From Candidatus Latescibacterota bacterium (lineage in GTDB: Bacteria > Latescibacterota > UBA2968): 64,000 nt of DNA. Shown piece by piece: positions 1 to 8,398 of the stretch. The stretch spans positions 1 through 64,000 of the forward strand of contig JAJEHL010000007.1 in the NCBI GenBank assembly GCA_022823725.1, in the 5' to 3' direction. A program made the position numbers and the translations under genes. How positions within the stretch are numbered: the first letter of the stretch is position 1; every line of letters begins with the position of its first letter. The notes beneath the pieces are model-generated. The model was not told the origin of the DNA. It worked only from the letters and a program-made list of their open reading frames with translations, and made no database searches.

Positions 1-453
1 TCCTGCAAGGGGCCTGTGCTGGACAATCCGAAGACAGCCTATTTTGCCCAATCGCAAGCCCTTATTGTCCAGTCGGCAACCGTTGGAAAACTGCGGATAC
101 GTGATAGAATCATAGCGATTTTGACCTTTGTATCTGGGAAAACCTGCTTTCTCGCCGGTCTTTGCTTTCTCTTTGAGACGGCGGAAGAACGCTTTGAATG
201 CCAAATCAACACGTACCGCGACTTGTTGTAGGACTTGACTATAGACCTGGACAAAGCCATTGTGTTGGTGTTTCAGCACCGGCAACATCTTTTGCTGGTC
301 ATAGCAGGACAAGGACGCCTTGCTATTCTTATAGGCTTGTACTCGGGAGGCCACAAGTTGGTTGTATAGCAAGCGACATTCTTCAATATGCACGAGCAAG
401 ATTTTCTCTTGCTTTCCCGTTGGACGCAACCTATATTTTAATGACTTAACCAT
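1..453 (-). CDS. tnpB: TnpB (IS605 OrfB) RNA-guided nuclease/transposon protein, N-terminal 151 residues
   Basis: The frame is open from an ATG at 453 to the left edge with no stop, giving 151 residues. It begins MVKSLKYRLRPTGKQEK and contains the typical TnpB N-terminal pattern: an early CRLLYNQLV helix, a QQVAVRVDLAFKAFFRR helix, and a GFPRYKG...RYDSITYP segment, which are the wedge/REC-type N-terminal hallmarks of the family. Full TnpB proteins are about 370-420 residues, so the RuvC catalytic acids and zinc ribbon lie outside the window. TnpB proteins are RNA-guided DNA nucleases of IS200/IS605 elements. No Shine-Dalgarno precedes the ATG; the promoter abuts it, so the message may be leaderless. 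Whether the gene is intact cannot be judged here. Confidence 0.85.
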   Translation of the reverse strand, partial: MVKSLKYRLRPTGKQEKILLVHIEECRLLYNQLVASRVQAYKNSKASLSCYDQQKMLPVLKHQHNGFVQVYSQVLQQVAVRVDLAFKAFFRRLKEKAKTGEKAGFPRYKGQNRYDSITYPQFSNGCRLDNKGLRLGKIGCLRIVQHRPLAG

Positions 454-459
454 ATATAA

Positions 460-488
460 AATATACATTTATATAAACTTTTTGTCAA
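460..488 (-). promoter_or_regulatory. Sigma70-like promoter of tnpB
   Basis: Read on the - strand there is TTGACA (488-483), a 17-base spacer and TATATT (465-460), followed by six bases and the tnpB ATG. This is near consensus. The expected start of transcription falls at or within a few bases of the ATG, which explains the missing Shine-Dalgarno. Confidence 0.6.
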
Positions 489-550
489 GCGAAAGTAGTC
501 CGTTTTTGGCGACAAGGCAACGTCCATGAAATATCAAAAAAATCAACCGA

Positions 551-2098
551 TTATTTGTACACCGTCAACTCACCCGCCTTGTAACGTCCCCAGTATTCTT
601 TGAGCACTCCCTTGATCTGTGGGCTTAAGATAATGCCGCCGACAATATTCGGGAACGCCATGCCCAGGATCATCATGTCTGAAAAATTGAGAACATTCTT
701 TAACGCAGTGACCGATCCGATAAACACAAAACAAACAAAAATAATGCGATACGCCAGAATGGATTTCATACCAAAAAGATATTCCCATGCGCGCTCGCCG
801 TAATAAGACCAGGATATCATAGTCGAATATGCAAAAAGCATCACGGCAACCGCGAGCACATAACGCGCCCCGGGAATAAAGGAATCAAATGCCGCAGCCG
901 TCATTTTAGCACCAACTACCCAGTCTGACGTACCTTGAAACTCTGCAAGCTGATATGCACCTGTAATCATACAAACCAATGCCGTCATCAAACATATAAT
1001 AATGGTATCGATAAAAGGCCCGATCATCGCGACCATACCTTCACGCGCGGGTTCATCAGTTTTAGCCGCCGCGTGGGCAAACGCAGCAGAACCCAGCCCC
1101 GCCTCATTGGAAAAAGCCGCCCGCTTAACCCCGGTAACCAATACTCCAATAAATCCACCATACAGGGCTTCTGGTGTAAATGCCTGTGAAATGATATTTG
1201 CAATAAGAGATGGGACTTCTGTAATGTTCGTCAGAATAATCAAAATTGAGGTCAGAACATATAGTCCACACATAAAGGGCACAATGCGCGATGTCACATT
1301 GCCAATGCGCTTGATACCGCCAATAATGACGATGGCTACAAATGTCGCCATAATAATACCCATCAGCCAGTTATATGTTATAAAGCTCTCTGATACTGTG
1401 CTGAGTATCTCAAGGGTCTGATTGGCTTGAAACATATTGCCGCCCCCCAGAGAACCGCCAATCGTCAACAGGGCAAAAATCACAGCGAATGTGCGTCCTA
1501 ATGGTCTGAGACCTTTTTCTGCAAGACCGTGTTCCAGATAATACATCGGGCCACCTGACACGCGGCCATCGGGATGGATTTTTCTGTGCATAACCGCCAG
1601 CGTACAGGACGCTAACTTTGATGCCATGCCAAAAAACGCCATGCCAATCATCCAGAAAACAGCACCGGGTCCACCCAGACTTATCGCAATTGCAACCCCG
1701 GCAATATTTCCCAAACCGACCGTCGCAGACAAAGCACTGGTCAATGCCTTAAAATGCGAAATTTCACCGGGATGATCGGGATGATCGTACCGCCCGCGAA
1801 TCACATCAATCGAATGTTTGAAACCACGCAAAGAAATCCAACCAAAATAAAAAGAGTAATAAACGCCGCCACCAAACAAGACAACGACAATGAGAGGAAT
1901 ATCTGTACCGAAATCTTGAAATAAGATATTGTCCAAAAACCCAACAACAGTACCCAGGTGTTCATTCAACGCCGCGATAAACATCTGTATCGCACCATCC
2001 GATTCACCCGATGATGCTTCCTGTGCAAATGCATAACCGACTAAAAACAGACCCATAACCCAAGCAAACCAAAAAAACGTGCGATTCTTGAAAGACAT
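551..2098 (-). CDS. Alanine/glycine:cation symporter family protein (AGCS)
   Basis: A 515-residue polytopic membrane protein that should import alanine or glycine with Na+ or H+. Family signatures are clear: SLGGPGAVFWMIGMAFFGM, then the loop SGGPMYYLEHGL, and later NEAGLGSAAFAHAAAKTDEP. The start at 2098 is chosen because AAAGGAGTT lies six bases upstream; an 18-residue longer frame has no such site. The N-terminus is unusual for the family: a signal-peptide-like stretch (MSFKNRTFFWFAW...GYAFAQEA) precedes about 40 polar residues before the first usual transmembrane helix. It stands alone, downstream of the protease pair on the same strand. Confidence 0.92.
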   Translation of the reverse strand: MSFKNRTFFWFAWVMGLFLVGYAFAQEASSGESDGAIQMFIAALNEHLGTVVGFLDNILFQDFGTDIPLIVVVLFGGGVYYSFYFGWISLRGFKHSIDVIRGRYDHPDHPGEISHFKALTSALSATVGLGNIAGVAIAISLGGPGAVFWMIGMAFFGMASKLASCTLAVMHRKIHPDGRVSGGPMYYLEHGLAEKGLRPLGRTFAVIFALLTIGGSLGGGNMFQANQTLEILSTVSESFITYNWLMGIIMATFVAIVIIGGIKRIGNVTSRIVPFMCGLYVLTSILIILTNITEVPSLIANIISQAFTPEALYGGFIGVLVTGVKRAAFSNEAGLGSAAFAHAAAKTDEPAREGMVAMIGPFIDTIIICLMTALVCMITGAYQLAEFQGTSDWVVGAKMTAAAFDSFIPGARYVLAVAVMLFAYSTMISWSYYGERAWEYLFGMKSILAYRIIFVCFVFIGSVTALKNVLNFSDMMILGMAFPNIVGGIILSPQIKGVLKEYWGRYKAGELTVYK

Positions 2099-2188
2099 GC
2101 AAACTCCTTTGTTTGGTAAGGTACCCTTAAACCAACTTTCTCGCTTGAACAAAACATTAATAAAACAACACGACCTTGATCCTCCTAA

Positions 2189-2584
2189 CTATATACAGAA
2201 CGTGTACGTGCCGTTGAAGTTCATCGTGAAGACGCCTCGACACAGCACATCGCGCCCCAACAACATTTGATAGGGAGACTGTATAGCCAATTCCAGCATT
2301 TGCAGACTGGACAACACTATCGGAGGATTAAATGGCAGCAACAAATCTATGATATATTGATTGACCGGCTCTGCACCGGTAGCCGACACCATAGGTTGCT
2401 TGCCGACAGGATGTACACCTATCTCCTTGGCCGCCGAGGCTGCTATACACGTACAGGTTGCACCGGTATCCATCAAGGCGGCGAACCACTTAACCTGCCC
2501 CTGAGTAGCCGTACCAGGGAGGGCTATTCCCACATTTGCCATCGGCCCCAGTGCGGTTTTATATTCCCCGGTGAAACACGGCAT
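2189..2584 (-). CDS. Retropepsin-like aspartic protease (clan AA), 131 aa
   Basis: The protein has the two hallmarks of single-domain retropepsin-like proteases: the catalytic ALMDTGATCTCI loop and, near the C-terminus, a hydrophobic segment ending LLGRDVL. Such proteins dimerise to form the active site; bacterial substrates are mostly unknown. The start MPCFTGEYKTALG at 2584 is preferred over a longer frame from 2680, because the extra 32 residues overlap the upstream gene and look unlike the family. With this start it overlaps the upstream small gene by 26 bases, implying coupled translation. There is no signal peptide, so it is probably cytoplasmic. Confidence 0.72.
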   Translation of the reverse strand: MPCFTGEYKTALGPMANVGIALPGTATQGQVKWFAALMDTGATCTCIAASAAKEIGVHPVGKQPMVSATGAEPVNQYIIDLLLPFNPPIVLSSLQMLELAIQSPYQMLLGRDVLCRGVFTMNFNGTYTFCI

Positions 2585-2819
2585 GCGAATAGAATCCCAA
2601 TTCAATTGGTCCCTGTACAACTTCCTGAACAGAGAAGTAAGAATCCTGTTTATATAACTCCTGTCCAGCCACATAAGCATCGCGGGCAGTGTCGAAGAAC
2701 GCTACAATTTCACCATCGCGCATCAAGGCAAATTTGCCTCCGTGGCTCTGCATCAACTCGGGCAACTGCTTTACAAAAGCATTGTAATTGCGATCCACCT
2801 GCTCTTGTTGTTTGGACAT
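2559..2819 (-). CDS. Small DUF5678-like protein, 86 aa
   Basis: ATG at 2819 is preceded by AAGGAGG. The protein has the form of the DUF5678-type small proteins: an N-terminal helix, then GGKFALMRDGEIVAFF, a DARDAY-like helix and a C-terminal strand ending in a QGPIELGFYSHA segment. I cannot assign a biochemical function. It overlaps the downstream retropepsin-like gene and is divergent from the SulP gene; the two small genes look like one transcription unit. The protein could be a partner or substrate of the protease, but this is only inferred from adjacency. Confidence 0.6.
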   Translation of the reverse strand: MSKQQEQVDRNYNAFVKQLPELMQSHGGKFALMRDGEIVAFFDTARDAYVAGQELYKQDSYFSVQEVVQGPIELGFYSHAVFHRGI

Positions 2820-2967
2820 AATAGCCTCCTTCTTTTTTCAATAATACAAACAAATTGGGGGGATGTATAGCACTTTTACACCCTCCGTGACTTTCTCCTT
2901 GCACTTTCCCTTTGCGTTGAGCAGATTAAAGATCCGGAAAAAAACAACCATACAGTATGGAATACGC

Positions 2968-4740
2968 ATGTCAAATTCACCACACCATCGCTACCTGCCT
3001 TTTCTCAACTGGATTGGAGAACTCAAAGATCGGCACATCCTGCGCGCCGATATTATTGCGGGCATCACCCTATCGCTGGTCTTGATTCCACAGGCCATGG
3101 CCAATGCCCAACTGGCCGAGATGCCCCCCTACTACGGCTTCTATGCGTCATTTGTCCCCATCATCGTCAGCGCCCTATTCGGGTCTTCTCGCCAACTCTC
3201 CACAGGACCCGTCGCACTCGTCGCCTTGATGGTCGCCTCTGAATTGGGACAACTCGCGGTTGACGAACAGACGTATATCGCCTATGCGATCCTCCTGGCT
3301 CTCCTGGTCGGCCTGTTGCAGTTGGGTTTGGGCGTATTGCGCCTGGGCGTATTGGTGAACTTTCTCTCCCATCCGGTGGTACTCGGCTTTACCAATGCCG
3401 CGGCCATCATCATCGGCACATCGCAAATCGACAAATTATTCGGCGTCACCGTAGAACGCGGCGGGGCACATTACGAACGCATGATCCGCATGTGGGACGT
3501 GATATCAGTTGGCTCTCACACCCCCACCCTGATCATGGGCCTCTCTGCCATCGCGCTGTTATTTATTTTGCGCCGCATCAACCCGCAAATTCCGGGTGTG
3601 CTAATTGTCGCCATCACAACAACAGGCGTTTCCTATCTCATTGGATTTGAACAAAACTACGGCGGACAGGTCGTGGGCAACATCCCCGAGGGCATCCCCG
3701 CATTTGCACTGCCGATAATTGATTGGGGTATCGTACCACACATTATCAGCGCCACCATAACCATCGCACTCATTGGATATCTGGAAACCATTTCAATAGC
3801 CAAAGCCATTGCCACGCAAACACGTCAGCGCATTGACGCCAACCAGGAATTGCTCGCACAGGGCTTGAGCAATATCGCCGGCAGTTTTTTTCAGAGCTTT
3901 CCCGTCTCCGGCTCTTTTGTCCGTTCAACCGTCACATTGCGCGCTGGTGGCCAAACCGGCTTTGCATCCGTCATTGCGGGACTGGTCGTCATCTTGCTAC
4001 TCCTTTTCTTCACCCAGATCTTATATCACATGCCCCTATCCACCTTAGCGGCAATTGTCATCGTCTCTGTCACCGCGCTGATTCAACCCAAACCCATCTT
4101 CAGCGCGTGGAAAGTACACAAACACGACGGCATTGTCGCCATATCGTCATTTGCGCTCACCCTCATCTTCGCGCCACATCTCGATCAGGGCATTTTGATC
4201 GGCGCGAGCTTATCAATCGCCCTCTACCTCTATCGCACGATGAAACCGCGCGTGGCCTTCCTCGCCCGCCACCCCGATGGCGCGTTTCGAGACGCAGTAG
4301 AACACGATCTGGAACTGTGCGATGCAATTGCCACCATCCGATTTGATGGCTCATTGTATTTTGGCAGTTCAGGCGCTTTTGAAGACGCCGTATTGGAACG
4401 GATTCGCGATCCCAAATTGCGCTATGTAATTGTCGATGCCGAAGGGGTGAATGAGATTGATGCCACTGGAAAAGAAATGCTGGTCGGCGTGGTGCAGCGG
4501 CTACATGAGGCTGGCATTGAGGTACTCTTCACGCGCACAAAAAAACAGATCATGGACGCACTCAATCGCGCAGGCGTACTCGAAGAAATCGGTCCTGATC
4601 GATTTCACGCTACTCTTGATCGCGCAGTGGCTCATGTTTGGGAGGCACTGGAAGATCAGTATCCCTGTACCAGATCGTGTCCCGCCGAATGTCCACTCCA
4701 CCGCCCCAGACCAGATGGGGACGTGTTTTATCGCGTGTAG
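2968..4740 (+). CDS. SulP-family inorganic anion transporter with STAS domain
   Basis: A 590-residue SulP/SLC26 protein. The N-terminal signature LRADIIAGITLSLVLIPQAMA is followed by ten or more membrane helices (PPYYGFYASFVPIIVSALFG, STGPVALVALM) and a cytoplasmic STAS domain at about residues 440-560 (YVIVDAEGVNEIDATG). Family members carry sulfate, bicarbonate or other anions with H+ or Na+; the substrate cannot be read from the sequence. The start at 2968 matches the family N-terminus; a longer frame from 2863 adds 35 untypical residues. No strong Shine-Dalgarno is visible. The last 30 residues are odd: a tail with three cysteines (CTRSCPAEC) beyond the STAS domain. Confidence 0.92.
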   Translation: MSNSPHHRYLPFLNWIGELKDRHILRADIIAGITLSLVLIPQAMANAQLAEMPPYYGFYASFVPIIVSALFGSSRQLSTGPVALVALMVASELGQLAVDEQTYIAYAILLALLVGLLQLGLGVLRLGVLVNFLSHPVVLGFTNAAAIIIGTSQIDKLFGVTVERGGAHYERMIRMWDVISVGSHTPTLIMGLSAIALLFILRRINPQIPGVLIVAITTTGVSYLIGFEQNYGGQVVGNIPEGIPAFALPIIDWGIVPHIISATITIALIGYLETISIAKAIATQTRQRIDANQELLAQGLSNIAGSFFQSFPVSGSFVRSTVTLRAGGQTGFASVIAGLVVILLLLFFTQILYHMPLSTLAAIVIVSVTALIQPKPIFSAWKVHKHDGIVAISSFALTLIFAPHLDQGILIGASLSIALYLYRTMKPRVAFLARHPDGAFRDAVEHDLELCDAIATIRFDGSLYFGSSGAFEDAVLERIRDPKLRYVIVDAEGVNEIDATGKEMLVGVVQRLHEAGIEVLFTRTKKQIMDALNRAGVLEEIGPDRFHATLDRAVAHVWEALEDQYPCTRSCPAECPLHRPRPDGDVFYRV

Positions 4741-4857
4741 AAAATCTGATCCTTTTGGGTGTACAAACCATAAAAATTTTAACACTTGTCAAAAATATTG
4801 TAGTTGTAAATGAGGCTAACTGCTGTTCGCTGGTCGATAAATAATAATTGTCATAAA

Positions 4858-4885
4858 TTGTATTGATTTTTAAAAAAAATATGAT
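4858..4885 (+). promoter_or_regulatory. Candidate promoter upstream of the TonB receptor gene
   Basis: TTGTAT (4858-4863), a 16-base A/T-rich spacer and TATGAT (4880-4885) would give a leader of roughly 110 bases before the receptor ATG. The rest of the 263-base gap after the SulP gene is A/T-rich and shows no gene or clear terminator. Confidence 0.4.
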
Positions 4886-5003
4886 AACTTACGATAGTCT
4901 GATTTTTGCATCATAAAAGATTGTCTCCCTTCAATTTCAGGCAATCTAATTCAGTTCTAATGCGAAACAGCACAACTGTCCCTTTCACCACAGGAGGAAG
5001 TCT

Positions 5004-8000
5004 ATGAGACGGACGAGTCTGTTTTTCTTTTTTTTCATAGCTCTGGCATTCTCAGCCAGTGCTGTTTTTGCCGGATCTACCGGTAAAATTTCGGGCAAGG
5101 TCGTGGAGAAATCCACGGGCGAGACCCTGCCCGGTGCCAATATCGTCATTGAAGGCACCACATTGGGTGCAGTCACAGATTCCGATGGCAATTATTTCAT
5201 CATCAATGTGCCGCCGGGTTCTTATACCGTCAGTGCGAGTATGGTCGGCTATCACAAAACAACACAGATCAATGTGCGGGTCTTTATCGACCTGACCACG
5301 ACGATGAATTTCTCCGGCGATTTTGGCCTTGTCGAAGAGACCATTGAACTGGCAGAGATCACGGTGGTTGCCGAACTCCCGGTGGTGCAACCCGATATTT
5401 CCGCCAACGTCGCCAATATCTCCGCGCAGGATGTCGAAAGCCTGCCTGTAACCAGCGTGAATGAAGTCGTGCAATTAGAGGCAGGGGTTCTCGCCTCTGC
5501 CAATGGCGAACTCTCGATTCGAGGCAGTGCTTTTAATGAGATCGCCTTTTCGGTCGATGGCCTGTCCATGCGCGATGGACGCAACAACGAACCGTATTCA
5601 ACGGTGAGTTATACCTCAATCAAAGAAATGAGCGTGCAGTCGGGTGGGTTCAACGCCGAATACGGCAACGTGCGCTCGGGCCTGGTCAATATTGTAACCA
5701 AAGAAGGCGATAAGCGACGCTACAACGGCGATGTGTTGTTGCGACACAGCGGCGCACAGCGCGATTATTTTGGTCCGTTGCCAAACCATCCCAATGGCTT
5801 TTTTTGGCGGCCATTTACAGATCCCGCTGTGAAGAACGTAGGCACCCATTCGCCCGAAAGCCCCTGGGATGTGTACACGCGGCGTCAATATCGAGTCTGG
5901 ACCGGGTGGAATACCATTGTACAGAGGTGGGCTGCCACCCCTACTGATCCGTATCACGGTGTTGGGGTGAAAGACACGGGCGCAGATGAATCGACTTTAC
6001 CAGTCGATGAACTGCAAGTTGATGATGCGGTCATCACAGAGTTGTTCGAGTGGTATCGCCGCAAAGATCTGGAAGTTCGCAATGCGGATTTCGATATCGA
6101 CCTGGGTTTTGGCGGTCCCTTGATTCCGGGATTGAGCGAAAAACTGGGCGGTCTGAGGTTCTTTGCTTCGGGCAAGCGCGAACGCAGAGCCTATATGATG
6201 CCACGCAATATCGATGAATACGAAAACGACTGGGGCCGCGTAAAGGTCACGTCGGATATTCGCAATAACATGAAATTGAGTGTCGAAGCGATGTCGGGCG
6301 AAGAATTTGGGTTGAATCCGAACAAGAGTGGTTTTCCCAACATGTGGCGCGGCAATCAGGAAATGAATCTTAATGATGCTGACCTGATTTGGGCAAATCA
6401 CCACGAGAATACACTTCAGATCAAGCGCAATAATATCGGCCTCAGCTTTTCACACGTGTTGAGCCCCAGAACATTTTACGAATTTCGCGTTCAGAGGATG
6501 CAATCGGACTTTTTGACCGAAAAGTATCCAGACCGCGATTTGACGGCTGTTGAAAAGACCATTCCCCGCAATCCGGACTTCGCGCCTCCCAGTCCGTCTT
6601 TACAAGTTTCAGAGGTCACGCAGAACCACATCGGGTTGACATCTGCACCTGATGATTATTTTATGAAAAATGAAGTCTTTGTTGACGGCCTGTATTTTGG
6701 GGGGCACTGGGCCAATGGACGCGACGACTCTGAAGTCGTAGCCTATACAACGCGTTTTGACATCACAAGCCAGCGCAATCAGGTCGCGCAATTTAAGGCG
6801 GGTTTAGAATGGATCGCCAGTGATTACGATGTCAATCACGAAATTGCACAACCTTTCTTCAAAAACAATGCGGCCCCCAAATACATCTGGCAACGCACCC
6901 CAAACCAATTTGCCGGATACGTGCAGACCAAGCTCGAATTCAATGCGATGATCGCAAACCTGGGGGTGCGTTGGGATCGCTGGAATGGGAGTGGCGAATG
7001 GTGGGTTTATGAGGATTTCTCCGGTGCGTTTGGGCCTAAAATTGGCAAAGACAATCTCGAGGAAGCACTCGAACAGGCGCCTGTTAAGACCCTGTCTTAT
7101 TTAAGCCCGCGCCTGGGTATTTCGTTCCCGGTAACAGCAGATAGCAAATTGTTTTTTAACTATGGGCACTTCCGCCAGATGCTGAACCCACACAATCTCT
7201 TTCTCGTCGATGAAATAAATACGGGCGCAGTCTCTCGGATTGGCAATCCCAATCACCCAATGCCGCGCACGATCAATTACGAACTCGGCTTTGAGCAGAA
7301 TTTGTTTGACCGGTATTTGCTGCGCCTGACCGGATATTACAAAGCCAACAACGACCAGACAATTGGTGTGCGCTACACCAATCTGGACCAAACCGTATCT
7401 TACAACCTTTTTGAACCCCTCAACTACGACGATATCCGGGGCTTTGAAATAACCATTAGAAAGCACAGGGGCAAGTGGTTTGGCGGATCAGTCAACTATA
7501 CGTATCTGCAAACTAAGGACGGCAACTTTGGTCGGCGCCAGATATTTGAAAATCGCTTAGAGCAATCCACTTTTGATGCGACCTCAACACAGCACTATCA
7601 AAGCCGACCCGCCAGCCGGCCCTTCGCCAGATTGTCGCTGGAATTTTACACGCCGCGCGACTTTGGTCCCCAGGTCTCTAAGTTTTATCCCTTGGGCAAG
7701 TGGGATATGTCTTTCGTGGGCAACTGGCGAGCGGGTCAGTACAGCAACTGGTATGGGCCAGAAGGTGGCGATATCCCCGGTTTGATCAGAAATGTCCAGT
7801 ACAAGAGTATCAGGAATATGGATCTGCGCCTGACGAAGCAGTTTGCGATGATGGGCGTCAGAGCCATGTTCTTTTTAGACGTCGATAATGTGTTTAATCT
7901 CAAGCGACTCAATAGCAGTTCTGCCAACCCTGGGCTCGAAGACTGGGAATTCTATATGGTATCCCTGCATTTGCCAGAAGACACATTTGGCGAGTTCGAA

Positions 8001-8360
8001 CCGCCCTATCAGTTCATTCCCGGCAATGACTCGCCCGGCAGTTTCAGAGATTACGGCACGGAGTTTGTGCCCATTGAAATTGTCAATACAGCCAGCGATT
8101 TGCCCGCCAATGGATTGCCCGGCGACGCGGAAATCACAGCTGTGCTGCCCACGGGTCTCGAGCCTGACCGCCGCGTGTTGTGGTATGTTCAGGAATCCGG
8201 TCAGTATCACGAATATCAAAATGGTACCTGGGCGCAGGCAAATCAGGACTTTGTAAATGAAGTCCTGGATAATAAGCTGTATATCGACATGCCCAACAAC
8301 GACACTATCCGGTTCTTGAACCCGCGGCGCGTGCGTTTGGGCTTGCGGTTCTCGTTCTAA
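5004..8360 (+). CDS. TonB-dependent outer-membrane receptor with N-terminal carboxypeptidase-regulatory-like domain
   Basis: An 1118-residue outer-membrane protein. Residues 1-23 are a signal peptide with a poly-Phe core (RTSLFFFFFIALAFSASAVFA). Residues about 28-110 form a carboxypeptidase-regulatory-like beta-sandwich (GKISGKVVEKSTGE..LPGANI), as in SusC-type receptors. A plug domain follows (LPVTSVNEVVQLEAGV, IRGSAFNEIAFSVDGL, GGFNAEYGNVRSG). The rest is a large beta-barrel ending VRLGLRFSF, with the usual terminal aromatic. AGGAGG precedes the ATG. It heads a gene set with a secreted type IX-like cargo protein and a PorV-like protein. It should import a ligand through the outer membrane using TonB-ExbBD energy. 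The ligand is unknown; the nearby symporter and lyase suggest a sugar or glycoside. Confidence 0.93.
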   Translation: MRRTSLFFFFFIALAFSASAVFAGSTGKISGKVVEKSTGETLPGANIVIEGTTLGAVTDSDGNYFIINVPPGSYTVSASMVGYHKTTQINVRVFIDLTTTMNFSGDFGLVEETIELAEITVVAELPVVQPDISANVANISAQDVESLPVTSVNEVVQLEAGVLASANGELSIRGSAFNEIAFSVDGLSMRDGRNNEPYSTVSYTSIKEMSVQSGGFNAEYGNVRSGLVNIVTKEGDKRRYNGDVLLRHSGAQRDYFGPLPNHPNGFFWRPFTDPAVKNVGTHSPESPWDVYTRRQYRVWTGWNTIVQRWAATPTDPYHGVGVKDTGADESTLPVDELQVDDAVITELFEWYRRKDLEVRNADFDIDLGFGGPLIPGLSEKLGGLRFFASGKRERRAYMMPRNIDEYENDWGRVKVTSDIRNNMKLSVEAMSGEEFGLNPNKSGFPNMWRGNQEMNLNDADLIWANHHENTLQIKRNNIGLSFSHVLSPRTFYEFRVQRMQSDFLTEKYPDRDLTAVEKTIPRNPDFAPPSPSLQVSEVTQNHIGLTSAPDDYFMKNEVFVDGLYFGGHWANGRDDSEVVAYTTRFDITSQRNQVAQFKAGLEWIASDYDVNHEIAQPFFKNNAAPKYIWQRTPNQFAGYVQTKLEFNAMIANLGVRWDRWNGSGEWWVYEDFSGAFGPKIGKDNLEEALEQAPVKTLSYLSPRLGISFPVTADSKLFFNYGHFRQMLNPHNLFLVDEINTGAVSRIGNPNHPMPRTINYELGFEQNLFDRYLLRLTGYYKANNDQTIGVRYTNLDQTVSYNLFEPLNYDDIRGFEITIRKHRGKWFGGSVNYTYLQTKDGNFGRRQIFENRLEQSTFDATSTQHYQSRPASRPFARLSLEFYTPRDFGPQVSKFYPLGKWDMSFVGNWRAGQYSNWYGPEGGDIPGLIRNVQYKSIRNMDLRLTKQFAMMGVRAMFFLDVDNVFNLKRLNSSSANPGLEDWEFYMVSLHLPEDTFGEFEPPYQFIPGNDSPGSFRDYGTEFVPIEIVNTASDLPANGLPGDAEITAVLPTGLEPDRRVLWYVQESGQYHEYQNGTWAQANQDFVNEVLDNKLYIDMPNNDTIRFLNPRRVRLGLRFSF

Positions 8361-8398
8361 GAAGATTTTTGAATTGCGACTTATCAGGAGAATTTGTA

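Larger units (their letters stand above)
1..489 (-). mobile_element. IS200/IS605-family element, 5' part only
   Basis: The left edge holds the beginning of a tnpB gene with its own promoter. The element continues beyond base 1, so its other end, any guide-like RNA and any tnpA cannot be seen. The right boundary is set provisionally just upstream of the tnpB -35 box; no target-site or hairpin end was proven. It inserts downstream of the symporter gene and does not interrupt a recognisable gene. Confidence 0.5.

Noticed and set aside
39-260. A 73-codon - strand frame at the left edge
   Set aside because: It lies in another phase inside the open tnpB frame, which has clear family sequence.
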